Positions 32,728-42,043 of a stretch of DNA of 64,000 nt are shown piece after piece. This DNA comes from CAYYYJ01 sp964631205 (lineage in GTDB: Archaea; Aenigmatarchaeota; Aenigmatarchaeia; QMZP01; JACQNV01). Positions within the stretch are counted from its first letter, which is position 1. Each line of letters begins with the position of its first letter. Below the pieces are notes generated by a model that was not told the DNA's origin, searched no databases, and saw only the letters and a program-made list of their open reading frames with translations. The position numbers and the translations under genes are program-made. The stretch covers positions 35,428-99,427 of the forward strand of contig CAZVWU010000004.1 of the NCBI GenBank assembly GCA_964631205.1. Direction: 5' to 3'.

Positions 32728-34746
32728 CTACGCCATTTTAGAGTATTCGTCCCTTAGCATCCTTCTCATCACCTTGTTTGAAGCTGTCCTTGGAAGCGAA
32801 TCTGTGAGAACTATATCATGTATCCTAAACAGAGGGCTGACCTTCGCCTTTATAATTCCCTGGAATTCAGCCTTTAATTTTTCCTTATCCAAAATGCCTT
32901 TTTCCTTTGCCGGTACAGTATAAACAACCAAATTGTTTGGTCCCCCATCTTTCGGCTTTACTGCTATCGCAGCAGTCTCAGCAACATCAGGATGCCCATG
33001 AAGAGCTCGTTCTATTTCTGCTGACCCTGTCTTGGCCCCAAAAAGCACCATTATATCATCGACCCTCCCATGGACAGTATAATAGCCTCTTCCCAGAGCC
33101 TCTACCTGATCCCCATGCCTCCTTAAATAGCAGCCATTCGGCTTTGGACATCCCTGATAATAAACTTCAAAGTTATCCTTGTTCAATATTGTGTGTGACA
33201 GCCCTATAGACGGCGGTATAATAAACACCTCGCCATTTTTTACATCCTTCCCACTCTCGTCCATCATTACAAAATCAACACCCATTGCAGGCGTTGTGAA
33301 TGTTGCAGGCGAGCAAGGCTGGACCATTGTCCCGGTTATGTACACTCCGCCTATCTCAGTCCCGCCGCAGTATTCAATTATCGGTTTGTATCCGGCAAGC
33401 CACATCAGATATAGCATATCTTCTTTCCTTGAGCATTCGCCTGTTGAGCTGAACCTCCTGATTTTCCCCCAATTAAGCCCTTCCATGCATTGCTTTGTTT
33501 TCCACATGCTCACAATGCTCGGTATCACGCCAACCATGGTCGCGCCAATATTCTGGACGAATTCCCCAAAGCCCCTTCCATAATACCCTGTGTAAATCCC
33601 AATCGATGCCTTGTTTATAAGGCCAGCATAAATCAGCCATGGCCCCATCATCCATCCAAGGTTTGTCGGCCAAACAAGTATATCATCCCCAACAACATCC
33701 TGATGGAAATAAGAATCTGAAGCAGCCTTTATTGGGGTTGTATGGTCCCACGGTATAGCTTTTGGCTCGCCTGTTGTCCCTGAAGAAAAAAGTATGTTAG
33801 TAGGGTCAAGCGGCTTTTTTGGTATAGAAACAAAATCTTTTTTCTGTGAAAGGAATTTGCCCCAAGAAAAATCGCCTGCTTGAACCCGAGCCTCGTCCGC
33901 ATAACCGACAACTATTCTCGGAATCGAGCCTGCAGCCTCTTTTACTTTTGTATACATCTCCATCCTTTTTCCGTCCCTGATATAATAATCCATTGTAAAA
34001 ACAGCCTTGGCCTTCCCTATCTCCAGCCTTTTCTTTATCTCAGGGGCAGCAAAGCTGTCAGGTATGGAAAGCGCAATGCACCCTGCCTTGATTATCCCCA
34101 GATAAATAGCCACACTTTCTGGCGTCATCGGCATGTCAATTCCAATAACATCGCCAACAACAAACCCCCTTTCCACCAGCCCATTCGCAACCCTGTTGAC
34201 CAGCTCATCCAGCTCCTGATAAGTCCATTTCCCAATTTGGGGGGACCCTTCCCTTGAAAAATAAATTGCAACCTTTTCCTTCGCCGCCCTGAAGCAGCTG
34301 TCCGCTATATTCATCTCAGCTCCTGGGAGCCAGTCAGGCCTTTCAGCCCCTTTAGAAAGGTCAGAAATTTTTTCAGGTTTTTTATTGAACACAATGCCCA
34401 GTTTTTCAATTATCTTTTCCCAAAATTCATCCTTCTTATCAACAGACCAACGATGGAATTTCCTGTAATCTGAAAAACCCATCTCCACCATCATCTTGTG
34501 CGTGTTTGAATTATCCAAAACTTCCTGCGACGGGAACCATGCAGGCGGCGGACCGTCTTCAGGGGCCCTTTTCGAATAAACAAAATCAAAAAGTCTTTTG
34601 TGCTCCTGAAAACCCATGCCAGAAAATTTTTCTGAGAGCAGGACATTCTCGCAGATGTCCTTCCATGCCTGTTCCTGCTCTTTTGGATCTGATAAATTAT
34701 ATTTTATGAAAAGGGAAGCAGCTTGTTCGAATCCAGAAATCTCCAT
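32728..34746 (-). CDS. Acyl-CoA/acetyl-CoA synthetase, AMP-forming
   Basis: 672 residues of the ANL superfamily: P-loop LFSSGTTGEPK, adenylate site YCGGTEIGG, hinge VHGRVDDIM, and the catalytic Lys in TASNKVMRR near the C-terminus. Length and N-terminal helical domain resemble the acetyl-CoA synthetase/plant AAE17-AAE18 branch. It activates a carboxylate as acyl-AMP and transfers it to CoA. Many DPANN archaea lack full central metabolism, so it may serve acetate or small acid salvage. No neighbour clarifies the substrate. Confidence 0.85.
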   Translation of the reverse strand: MEISGFEQAASLFIKYNLSDPKEQEQAWKDICENVLLSEKFSGMGFQEHKRLFDFVYSKRAPEDGPPPAWFPSQEVLDNSNTHKMMVEMGFSDYRKFHRWSVDKKDEFWEKIIEKLGIVFNKKPEKISDLSKGAERPDWLPGAEMNIADSCFRAAKEKVAIYFSREGSPQIGKWTYQELDELVNRVANGLVERGFVVGDVIGIDMPMTPESVAIYLGIIKAGCIALSIPDSFAAPEIKKRLEIGKAKAVFTMDYYIRDGKRMEMYTKVKEAAGSIPRIVVGYADEARVQAGDFSWGKFLSQKKDFVSIPKKPLDPTNILFSSGTTGEPKAIPWDHTTPIKAASDSYFHQDVVGDDILVWPTNLGWMMGPWLIYAGLINKASIGIYTGYYGRGFGEFVQNIGATMVGVIPSIVSMWKTKQCMEGLNWGKIRRFSSTGECSRKEDMLYLMWLAGYKPIIEYCGGTEIGGVYITGTMVQPCSPATFTTPAMGVDFVMMDESGKDVKNGEVFIIPPSIGLSHTILNKDNFEVYYQGCPKPNGCYLRRHGDQVEALGRGYYTVHGRVDDIMVLFGAKTGSAEIERALHGHPDVAETAAIAVKPKDGGPNNLVVYTVPAKEKGILDKEKLKAEFQGIIKAKVSPLFRIHDIVLTDSLPRTASNKVMRRMLRDEYSKMA

Positions 34747-34887
34747 ATACCTAAAATAAGAAAACTGGCTTTTTTAAATGTTTATTGTCTTTCGGCAGTC
34801 GACGATGGTTATATAGCCCTTAGTAAATTTGGTAGACACTTGGCAAAAATCCTTTATAAGGGGCTCGGCAAATTCTCTATCAAGGAA

Positions 34888-34907
34888 GATCGAAATAAAT
34901 TTCGATC
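34888..34907. promoter_or_regulatory. Perfect palindrome before Cys-rich gene
   Basis: GATCGAAATAAATTTCGATC, a 9-bp perfect inverted repeat around 2 nt. It lies between a TATA-like CCTTTATAAGG (34851-34861) and ATG 34925, where a transcript would begin; an operator or 5' hairpin is plausible. Confidence 0.45.
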
Positions 34908-34924
34908 CTGTGGGAGGGATGTTT

Positions 34925-35407
34925 ATGGAATTTCTAGAAAGTCCAGATCCAGTAATCTGCCAGCTGTGCAGGGAACCTATATGGAATTTCCTCTGCATTG
35001 ACTGTTTGGGCCAGAACATTGAAAAATGGCTGCCAGAAAATTTCTGCGAGCAGTTCTCAAAATTCCACGCGGAGATAAAAAACCACTTCCATACATTTAC
35101 AGCAGACAATTATGAGCCGTGCATAGACTGCAGGAAAACAAGCGAAACCCCGATCTGCCCTTATTGTTATACAAAAGAAGTTTACCATTGGCTCAGCCCA
35201 ATAAGCCAAGATACCGCAAAAAACTTCAGAAAAACATTTTTCTTCTATCCGTTCGAAGGGACTGAAAACCTGAAAAGTTATGCAGAACCTATAGGGGAAA
35301 TTTCTAACAGAAAATTTGGAACAGAAGCCTGCGACCTCTGTGGCGAGTTCTCAGAAAACCTCTCAAGATCAGAAGGCGAATGGTGTTGCGAAGAATGCCA
35401 GATTTGA
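34925..35407 (+). CDS. Cys-rich zinc-binding protein of unknown function
   Basis: 160 residues from ATG 34925, chosen because GGGAGGGATG lies just upstream; longer in-frame starts cover the palindrome and TATA region. Four CxxC-type knuckle pairs are spread through the protein (CQLC/CIDC, CIDC/CPYC, CDLC/CCEEC), so two or three zinc sites are likely. Aromatic and acidic residues are frequent. No family recognised. Confidence 0.6.
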   Translation: MEFLESPDPVICQLCREPIWNFLCIDCLGQNIEKWLPENFCEQFSKFHAEIKNHFHTFTADNYEPCIDCRKTSETPICPYCYTKEVYHWLSPISQDTAKNFRKTFFFYPFEGTENLKSYAEPIGEISNRKFGTEACDLCGEFSENLSRSEGEWCCEECQI

Positions 35408-35467
35408 GGCATGAAATTATTTCTCATTCAGTTAAGTTTATTAGAATGATAACCTAATTGTGGAAAT

Positions 35468-36052
35468 ATGGCCATAGCAGTCTCCCTCGAAGGAAAATCC
35501 CTTTACCTCCTTGACACAATAGCCATTGATGCATATGGCGGCGACAGGTTCGCAGCCTTTCAACAGGCTTTGGAAGTAATTGAGCACATAATGAAAACAG
35601 CAGAGAGCGCGGGTTTATGGTACAGGCGCTATTCTGCCGCAGATGCCACTGCATTCCTGTACACAAAATCGGAATACGGAGTTGAGGATGATATGGGCGC
35701 ACTGCAGAGCGAAGAGCCTGAAGAAATCCCAATTTTTCCATTGGAAGAGGGAGAAGCGGTGAGATGGAATCCAATAGTTATGCAAACAGTAGAAAATCTA
35801 TTGCCCCCGCCAGAGAGATACAGGCACATCGAACCTTTTCAACTAAAAATAGCAGGCCAGAAAAGCAGAGACATAGCTCATCTTGCAAAAAAAAGATTCG
35901 GAGCTGACACAGGCTATCCTCTTCTCGACCTCGTCCTGACTTCCTTGGATGTGGGCACAGGGATAGAAAAAATGGAGGGAAGAGGCAGTTTCTACTATGA
36001 AAATCCAGAAATCCCAATAGAGCAACCTGTTATTTTCTTTCCGCAAGAATAA
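35468..36052 (+). CDS. Hypothetical soluble protein
   Basis: 194 residues, alpha/beta, acidic in the middle (EEPEEIPIFPLEEGEA). No signal peptide, membrane helix or catalytic motif seen. It follows the Cys-rich gene by 60 bp and is convergent with thrS (4 bp between stops). Confidence 0.55.
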   Translation: MAIAVSLEGKSLYLLDTIAIDAYGGDRFAAFQQALEVIEHIMKTAESAGLWYRRYSAADATAFLYTKSEYGVEDDMGALQSEEPEEIPIFPLEEGEAVRWNPIVMQTVENLLPPPERYRHIEPFQLKIAGQKSRDIAHLAKKRFGADTGYPLLDLVLTSLDVGTGIEKMEGRGSFYYENPEIPIEQPVIFFPQE

Positions 36053-36056
36053 TATT

Positions 36057-37769
36057 TTACCTCTTTTGTTCCACTTCTTTTTTTACTTTTCCAATAAACT
36101 CCTCTTTCTCCACGCCAAAATCAACTTTTTTTGAGCCTCTTGTCCTAACTGCTAGCGTCCCTTTTTCCTCTTCCTTATCGCCAATTACAATTATGTAAGG
36201 AATTTTCTGGATTTCAGAATCCCTTACCTTATACTCAACAGTGTGATCCCTTAAATCTGCTTCAGCCCTTATTCCATTTTCAATTAATTCGCCCACAAGT
36301 TTTTCAACAGTTTTCACATTCCTATCTGTGAAAGACAAAACTTTAACCTGAACAGGAGCCAGCCAAACAGGAAGCTTCCCTTCTGTCTGCTCCAGCAGGT
36401 ATGCAATAAACCTTTCATAGCTCCCTAAGATCGCACGGTGGATTACAATTAAATTATTTGCTTTCTCATTATTCTCTGCTGTGTAAGTTAACCCTAGCCT
36501 TTTTGGGACAACTATATCAACTTGCGAAGTCGCAATAGTCTCTTCCTTTCCTTGGGAATTTTTTATCTGCACATCTATCTTAGGCCCGTAAAAAGCCGCC
36601 TCTCCAGACCCTTCCACGAATTTTTCTCCAAATTCCTTCATAGCCTTCCTTATTTCCTCGCATGCATGCTCCCATTCTTTTGGATCGCCTGTGAACTTGT
36701 CAGGATTTTTTTTGAAATCAGGGAGCGATAGCCTAAACCAGTATCCTGTGACACCCATTACTTTGTAAACTTCCTTGAAGAGTTGCAGAACTTTAATAAA
36801 CTCTGCCTTCAGCTGGCCAGGCCTTACATAGATATGCGAATCGTTTTGCAGAAACCCCCTTGTCCTGATCAGTCCATATGTCACCCCAGACAGCTCATTC
36901 CTGTAAGTCATCCCGGGCTCTGCAAGCCTGAGCGGAAGGTCTTTGTAACTCTGCACCAGCTGCCTGTAAATCATGTGGTGGTGCGGGCAGTTCATTGGTT
37001 TGAGATAATATTCATGACCTTCTATGTCAATCGGCGGGTACATAGAATCCTTATAATAAGGCAGGTGGCCTGTCGCATGGTACATAGAGCCTTTAGCTAT
37101 GTGCGGCGTTGAAACATATTTGTACCCGTATTTTTCCTCAACACTCCTCATATATTCCATAAGAAGATGTTTTAATGTCTCCCCATACGGCATCCATAAA
37201 GGCAGGCCAGCCCCGATTTCGTCAGAAAGGTGGAATAATTTAAGGTCCTGCCCAAGTATCCTGTGGTCGTTTGGAGGAAGGTCCCTTCTGTCGAGAATTA
37301 TTTTTCCGGATTCCTTAATTTCTTTTTTTACAGCTGATCTCACTTCGCCTTCTACGCTCAGCTCCCTGCTCAGCTCGGAAAGCGGATGCCCCTTCGAAAC
37401 AACAGTAAATTTTTTATACCAGCCGAATGGAGCACGCCAAACCTTGAAATCTTTTTTTAGTTCAGCTTCTGCCTTTTTCAAAACAGAAAGCGCGATTTCA
37501 ACAGACGAGAGGTTGCTGCTAAGGTGCGCATAAGGGTAGAGCACAATATTCTTTGCTTTCACCTGTCCTGCGACATCCTTCACATTTTTTACATATTCCT
37601 CAACAATTTTTTCAGGGTTCTTCTCATCTGGCTTTTCAACTGCGGAGAAAACAGCAAGGCAGTCATCTACTTTGACTGATTCCTTGTTCTCCAGCTCCTC
37701 AGCTGACTTAATTGCTTTCTTGGTTGGCTCCCATTGCAGGGAGTCGCAGTGGACTAGAAGGATTTTCAT
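36057..37769 (-). CDS. thrS: Threonyl-tRNA synthetase, archaeal type
   Basis: 570 residues. The N-terminal domain (1-135; MKILLVHCDSLQWEP) is the archaea-specific D-aminoacyl deacylase-like editing domain, not the bacterial TGS/editing pair. The class II core follows with zinc-ligand-like CPHH (MNCPHHHMIY), motif 2 TYRNELSGV and motif 3 GSYERFIAYLLEQ, then the anticodon-binding domain. The family usually runs slightly longer. It charges tRNA-Thr, such as the intron-bearing gene at 28183. Confidence 0.95.
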   Translation of the reverse strand: MKILLVHCDSLQWEPTKKAIKSAEELENKESVKVDDCLAVFSAVEKPDEKNPEKIVEEYVKNVKDVAGQVKAKNIVLYPYAHLSSNLSSVEIALSVLKKAEAELKKDFKVWRAPFGWYKKFTVVSKGHPLSELSRELSVEGEVRSAVKKEIKESGKIILDRRDLPPNDHRILGQDLKLFHLSDEIGAGLPLWMPYGETLKHLLMEYMRSVEEKYGYKYVSTPHIAKGSMYHATGHLPYYKDSMYPPIDIEGHEYYLKPMNCPHHHMIYRQLVQSYKDLPLRLAEPGMTYRNELSGVTYGLIRTRGFLQNDSHIYVRPGQLKAEFIKVLQLFKEVYKVMGVTGYWFRLSLPDFKKNPDKFTGDPKEWEHACEEIRKAMKEFGEKFVEGSGEAAFYGPKIDVQIKNSQGKEETIATSQVDIVVPKRLGLTYTAENNEKANNLIVIHRAILGSYERFIAYLLEQTEGKLPVWLAPVQVKVLSFTDRNVKTVEKLVGELIENGIRAEADLRDHTVEYKVRDSEIQKIPYIIVIGDKEEEKGTLAVRTRGSKKVDFGVEKEEFIGKVKKEVEQKR

Positions 37770-37850
37770 AAATCTACTCTTAGTAATTAGAAGTTTAATA
37801 TTTAATAACTTAGATGATCAAGAATTAGGATATAGCCCCATCGTCTAGTC

Positions 37851-37892
37851 AGCCCTTCTTTCTCGAAAGAAGTGTTGAGATCCCAAGAAAGG
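37851..37892 (+). repeat. Y-R1-R2 mirror element in tRNA-Gln D-loop intron
   Basis: AGCC, Y CTTCTTTC (37855-37862), R1 GAAAGAAG (37865-37872), linker TGTTGAGATCCC identical to that at 20070-20081, R2 AAGAAAGG (37885-37892), mirror of R1. Confidence 0.8.
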
Positions 37893-37990
37893 ATTTTGGG
37901 ATTCTGTTGGTTAATACAATGGAAGACAATGGCCAAGGATAGTCGCCTCTGGTGTAAAAAGCAAAGAAAGCGATTGACCGCGGTTCGAAT

Positions 37991-38042
37991 TATACCCTTT
38001 CTCTTTTGTAAAAGAGAAAGCCTTATAACCCAAAGAGAAAAC
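37991..38042 (+). repeat. Y-R1-R2 mirror element in tRNA-Gln T-loop intron
   Basis: TATACC, Y CTTTCTCTTTT (37997-38007), R1 AAAAGAGAAAG (38010-38020), linker CCTTATAACCC identical to that in tRNA-Thr, R2 AAAGAGAAAA (38032-38041). The GAG spelling is unique to this copy and appears in all three tracts. Confidence 0.85.
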
Positions 38043-38176
38043 ACTTGCAAAACAGTTGGTTAAATACCAACACTCAAAACTCAGGACTCAGCACTTAACT
38101 GAGTGGAATGAAAATCCGCGTGGGGCTATTTTTATTTTTTAAGAGAAAAAGAAAGCTAAATGAAAAAATCAAAAGC

Positions 38177-38545
38177 TTATTTCGCGTTTTCGTCTGGCTG
38201 CATAAGTCCGTGGACATTGCCTTCTGTGTCTGCAAACAGGGTAAACCAGCCGATTTTTGGGACAGGCATTTTTGGTCCAAGCACTTTGCCCCCAGCTGCC
38301 TCTATTTTCTTTGTGTACTCGTCTATTGAGGTTACCTCTATAGTGTTCCTTACCTTATCCAGATCCTTCCCTTTTTTCATCATGCCCCCGTCTATTCCCT
38401 TGTCTTTTTTATCCCCTGTTGTTATGAGCCAATATTCCATTGGGCCGTCCCATTTCTCAAACTTCCAGCCAAAAACTTTGCTGTAAAACTCAGAACCCCT
38501 TTTCGTGTCGTCTGCCGGTATTTCAAAATGCACAACTCTTGCCAT
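38177..38545 (-). CDS. VOC (glyoxalase/dioxygenase superfamily) protein
   Basis: 122 residues with the beta-alpha-beta-beta-beta VOC module twice: VVHFEIPADDTKRGSEFYSKVFGWKFE at the start and a second half ending GWFTLFADTEGNVHGLMQP. The His/Glu positions expected for a metal site are present (H6, and E or H in the last strands). Small stand-alone VOC proteins of this kind have diverse or unknown activities. It is on the opposite strand to tRNA-Gln, ending 48 bp after it. Confidence 0.8.
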   Translation of the reverse strand: MARVVHFEIPADDTKRGSEFYSKVFGWKFEKWDGPMEYWLITTGDKKDKGIDGGMMKKGKDLDKVRNTIEVTSIDEYTKKIEAAGGKVLGPKMPVPKIGWFTLFADTEGNVHGLMQPDENAK

Positions 38546-38636
38546 AAAGACCTCCTTAAATTATTGATAAAAAGGATATTTTTCTGGCTTATAAGCTTAT
38601 TTATTCTTTTTTAAACCGCCTTTTTAATTCTAATGC

Positions 38637-39008
38637 ATGAAGCTCTCAGAGAAGCAGAGGTTTATTTTGTTTGTTCTGGGGAAATTGTATGAGGAGTCAA
38701 ACAGAAAACTAAAAGAAAAGATTTTGCAGGTCTCAATTTCCAAATCAGCCTTCATAGAAATAGTGAAAAAAGGCGGCCTCACCGAGAAAGGCGAGCGCGC
38801 CCTTTACAAAAATCTGGAGGATCTGGAAAAACTGAATTATATTAATTATGAAAATAAAATCCTCGGGCTGAACAGAAAGGGATTGAAGGAATATAATAAA
38901 ATAAACAGGGAACTAAAGCCTTATTTGAATATTATAAAAATAATAGAGAGCGAGAATTTGGTCAGACTTACAAAAAAAGCAATGACGACTTTTATCATGG
39001 ATGTTTAG
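38637..39008 (+). CDS. Helical DNA-binding-like protein
   Basis: 123 residues, strongly charged. The pattern LTEKGERALYKNLEDLEKLNYI followed by a wing-like ILGLNRKG stretch is suggestive of a winged helix protein. Its last 14 nt overlap the 3' end of the convergent gene 38995-39777. No specific family. Confidence 0.55.
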   Translation: MKLSEKQRFILFVLGKLYEESNRKLKEKILQVSISKSAFIEIVKKGGLTEKGERALYKNLEDLEKLNYINYENKILGLNRKGLKEYNKINRELKPYLNIIKIIESENLVRLTKKAMTTFIMDV

Positions 39009-39777
39009 CCGGGTTCGCCGGGCACTTTGGCGCAGTTTTTGAAATTCTATCTATCACATACCTTATAAAATTTCGATCTTTTTCTGTAGTAACAAACACC
39101 AAACTCTCTTTCAACGGAGCTATATATGTTCTGGCCGCATTGTAATCGGTACCCTCGCCTGTTATTAAGGCCAGCTCAAAATAGCAGTTCGCAGCTTTGG
39201 CAACTCTATAGACTTGGAGAATATTCCTTTTTCTCATTTCTTTCTGCTTCCAAGTTGATATCGCATTATTAAAATGCCTCAGCGCTTTTCCAATCAGAGC
39301 ATTTTTTGATTTTTCAAACTCTTCTACTTTCTGATTCTGCTCAGGTGTTAATACGTCACGTCCTAAGTTTCCTAGATATATATCATACTCATAATATGCT
39401 CTTTGTTCTTCAAAATTCGCTGCTTGCTTCCTATCCATTATGCCCGTATGATAGTTCCAATCAAAAGATTCTGTCAGCAATCGAGTCCCCTCTAACCTTT
39501 TGGAACAACAAAAACCTATTAAGCTTCTTGCAAAAAAAACTGCAGCATAGTGCCCTCTATATTTGAGTCTGATGTCTGCCGATTTCATTCTGTTATGGAA
39601 GTCTGCAAGATTTGATTGGACTAAGTTAGAATCATCTAAATGAGAGTCATTTACTCGAGCATGTTCCAATTCTTTTACAATCGATACTCTATCTTCACGT
39701 CCAGGTATATAGAGCCCAGATTCTCTGACCAATTTATCCATGACAGAATCTGAAATATTTGGGGCATCATGCATCAT
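38995..39777 (-). CDS. Hypothetical helical protein
   Basis: 260 residues, almost entirely helical. Stretches such as RHFNNAISTWKQKE and AKAANCYFELALITGEGTDYNAA suggest tetratricopeptide-like repeats. No signal peptide. Located just before rfcS on the same strand (27 bp) but not recognisably linked to replication. Confidence 0.55.
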   Translation of the reverse strand: MMHDAPNISDSVMDKLVRESGLYIPGREDRVSIVKELEHARVNDSHLDDSNLVQSNLADFHNRMKSADIRLKYRGHYAAVFFARSLIGFCCSKRLEGTRLLTESFDWNYHTGIMDRKQAANFEEQRAYYEYDIYLGNLGRDVLTPEQNQKVEEFEKSKNALIGKALRHFNNAISTWKQKEMRKRNILQVYRVAKAANCYFELALITGEGTDYNAARTYIAPLKESLVFVTTEKDRNFIRYVIDRISKTAPKCPANPAKHP

Positions 39778-39804
39778 AAATAATCTAAAAAGCAGAGTAG
39801 GAAT

Positions 39805-40758
39805 TTAAACTTTCTTGTACTTCAAAAACTGTGAGAGCAGGGCAAGCAGCTGGATTTCAGGAGTCCCGCCTTGATTAAGGCGGAATTCATATTCCCCTAT
39901 TTTTTCAAGGAGTTCAAGCTTCGCTTTTTCTTCCAGTGGCAGATTGAAAATTTCCCTATGGATATTTTTTATTACATCTTCTCCTGACAGGCCTTGCGTG
40001 ATGATCAAATTGAAAAGCTGTTTTCTTGCTTCCTCGAAATTGCCTCCAAGCGCGGTGTTAAGCATATCCTTTACATCTTCAGGCTTTACTTGCGCTGAAA
40101 TTTCATAAACCAAATCTTTTGTTATATTTTTATGGCTTGCGCATGCCTGCAAAAGGTTTGTGACTTTTCTCAGGTCGCCTTCACCTAATTCATATATTGT
40201 ATCTACTGCATCTTTTTCAATTGCGAGATTTTCTGCACTTGCAATCCTTTTTACATATTCCTCTACTTCTTCTTTTCTCAAACTCTTAAACCTGAAAACA
40301 ACGCACCTTGACTGGATTGGCTCTATTATTCTGGAGGAATAGTTGCAGCTCAGAATAAACCTGCACACGCCGGCATATTTTTCAATTGTCCGCCTAAGGG
40401 CTTGCTGGGCTTCCGGCGTAAGGGCGTCAGCCTCATCCAAAAAAACAATCTTAAAACCTGCACCAAAAGGCATTATTTTTGCAAAATCTTTTATTTTCCC
40501 CCTTACAACATCAATCCCACGCTCATCACTCGCATTGGTCTCTGAAAAATTTTCCTTCCAGTGTTCGCCGAAAATCTCTTTTGCAAGGGCAAGGGCGGTT
40601 GTGGTTTTTCCCACTCCAGCTGAGCCAGCAAACATAAGGTTTGGTATGCTTTTTTCCTTGACCCACATCTTAAGCCGCTCAACTACATGCTTCTGGCCTA
40701 TAACTTCTTCTAGCTTTTGCGGCCTGTACTTCTCTGTCCAGATTTCGAGGGTAGACAT
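39805..40758 (-). CDS. rfcS: Replication factor C small subunit
   Basis: 317 residues, standard length. WTEKYRPQKLEEVIGQ start, Walker A AGSAGVGKTT (about 44-53), Walker B FLDEADALT, sensor SCNYSS, and the SRC motif IQSRC (arginine finger). The archaeal clamp loader places PCNA on DNA using four small and one large subunit. Archaea-type sequence. Confidence 0.95.
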   Translation of the reverse strand: MSTLEIWTEKYRPQKLEEVIGQKHVVERLKMWVKEKSIPNLMFAGSAGVGKTTTALALAKEIFGEHWKENFSETNASDERGIDVVRGKIKDFAKIMPFGAGFKIVFLDEADALTPEAQQALRRTIEKYAGVCRFILSCNYSSRIIEPIQSRCVVFRFKSLRKEEVEEYVKRIASAENLAIEKDAVDTIYELGEGDLRKVTNLLQACASHKNITKDLVYEISAQVKPEDVKDMLNTALGGNFEEARKQLFNLIITQGLSGEDVIKNIHREIFNLPLEEKAKLELLEKIGEYEFRLNQGGTPEIQLLALLSQFLKYKKV

Positions 40759-40808
40759 ATATCAGAATTAGATGGTTTTGAACCTTTTATTTGTATCTCT
40801 GCCAGAGC

Positions 40809-41411
40809 CTACATTTTCCTGCCTACAAGAACCAGCCGCTTTTTAACCCCTTTTTCTGTTTTTGTTTCTTCAACACGGCAATCAACTATTTCAAAGTATT
40901 TTTCAAACTGTTTCCTAATCCCGTCTTCTGTAAATGTTTTAGGTTTTCCTCCCCAGTCAAACTCTGGTATAATAATAAAGGCAGTTACATAAACTATTCC
41001 GCCTTTTTTTGTTATTTTATATAACTGTTTTATCCCAGCTTCCAATTTCCCAACCCTTGCAAAGTCAGTCAAAACATTCCTTGAAAATACAGCATCGAAT
41101 TTTGGTTTTCCAGGCAGGTTAGTTAAATCTTTCTTTCCGAATTCAATTCCTTCTTTCCCGTATTTTTCCAGAGCTGCCATTATTGCTGTCGGGTTGAAAT
41201 CGTAGCCTGTCACCTTAAATCCTTCTTGCGCAAGAAGATGGGATGCATATCCTCTATCGCATCCATGGTCAAGAACAGCCGAACCTTTTGGGACATATTT
41301 AGAGAATTCCGTTATGTCAGCCAAATAGGCTCTTTCTACCCGCTCTCTAGAAAGCCATTTATCCTTATTATATATTTCTATTAATTCCTTTTTTGTTGCC
41401 AAAAATCCCAT
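40809..41411 (-). CDS. SAM-dependent methyltransferase, class I
   Basis: 200 residues. Motif I VLDHGCDRGYASHLL (about 46-60), acidic post-I YDFNPTA, and motif IV-like FDAVFSRNVLTDF. The fold is that of TehB/UbiE-like enzymes; substrate is unknown. Divergent from the Fap7/AK6 gene, 33 bp apart. Confidence 0.85.
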   Translation of the reverse strand: MGFLATKKELIEIYNKDKWLSRERVERAYLADITEFSKYVPKGSAVLDHGCDRGYASHLLAQEGFKVTGYDFNPTAIMAALEKYGKEGIEFGKKDLTNLPGKPKFDAVFSRNVLTDFARVGKLEAGIKQLYKITKKGGIVYVTAFIIIPEFDWGGKPKTFTEDGIRKQFEKYFEIVDCRVEETKTEKGVKKRLVLVGRKM

Positions 41412-41444
41412 ATCTTCTTATTAAGGATTATAGCTTATATTATC

Positions 41445-41933
41445 ATGATCATCTCAATAACAGGCACACCGGGAACAGGAAAAGATACAATTTCCAAAAT
41501 AGTTGCCAAAAAATTGGGGTGGGGATTAATCGATCTAAACAGGCTTGCAAAAGCGAAGAATCTGTTTAAAGGATATGATAAAAAAAGAAAATGTGAAATT
41601 GTTGACATCAAAAAATTGAATTCTGAAATTAAAAAAATAAAAAAAGACGTAATTATACAATCGCATTATTCGCATGAACTGGGTTCTGATCTGATTATTG
41701 TTTTGAGGACAAATCCTGGAGAGTTAAGAAAGAGATTAGAAAAGCGCGGCTGGTCAAAAGAAAAAATAGAGGAAAATGTCGAAGCTGAAATAATGGATGT
41801 CTGCAAAGATCAGGCTTTTCAGAAAACCGGCAGGGTTTTTGAGGTTGACACTACAGGAAAAAAACCAGAGGATTCTGCGGAAGAAATAATTAATATTATT
41901 TTCAGGGTAGGTTTTCAAATAAAAAAGAACTGA
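41445..41933 (+). CDS. Fap7/AK6-family adenylate kinase
   Basis: 162 residues. P-loop GTPGTGKDT (7-15) followed by the family hallmarks HYSHEL (about 76-81) and LRTNPGELRKRLEKRGW. Archaeal and eukaryotic Fap7/AK6 interacts with ribosomal protein uS11 during small-subunit maturation and has NMP kinase or ATPase activity. Length typical (about 170). Confidence 0.85.
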   Translation: MIISITGTPGTGKDTISKIVAKKLGWGLIDLNRLAKAKNLFKGYDKKRKCEIVDIKKLNSEIKKIKKDVIIQSHYSHELGSDLIIVLRTNPGELRKRLEKRGWSKEKIEENVEAEIMDVCKDQAFQKTGRVFEVDTTGKKPEDSAEEIINIIFRVGFQIKKN

Positions 41934-42043
41934 CTGAAATCCAAAAACGTCGGCCTTCCTGGAATTTCATCGATTTCTTAAGAAGGTAGATAGAAAAATC
42001 TGCGGATTAACCTTATAAACCGCCTCTTTAATCTTATTATACT

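Larger units (their letters stand above)
37834..38128 (+). tRNA. tRNA-Gln(CTG) interrupted by three introns
   Basis: Acceptor AGCCCCA/TGGGGCT, A73, D-stem GTCT/GGAT, anticodon stem GTCGC/GCGAT, anticodon CTG at 37949-37951, T-stem CGCGG/CCGCG. The sequence is continuous only if three insertions are removed: D-loop about 37851-37929 (79 nt), anticodon 37/38 at 37953-37968 (16 nt), T-loop about 37991-38115 (125 nt). The A1-T72 pair is typical of archaeal tRNA-Gln. D-loop and T-loop insertions each contain a Y-R1-R2 element. Boundaries of the non-canonical introns are accurate to a few nucleotides. Confidence 0.85.

Noticed and set aside
37802..38329. Several reading frames across tRNA-Gln
   Set aside because: They lie within the tRNA exons and introns or their complement; stems of the tRNA explain the sequence.
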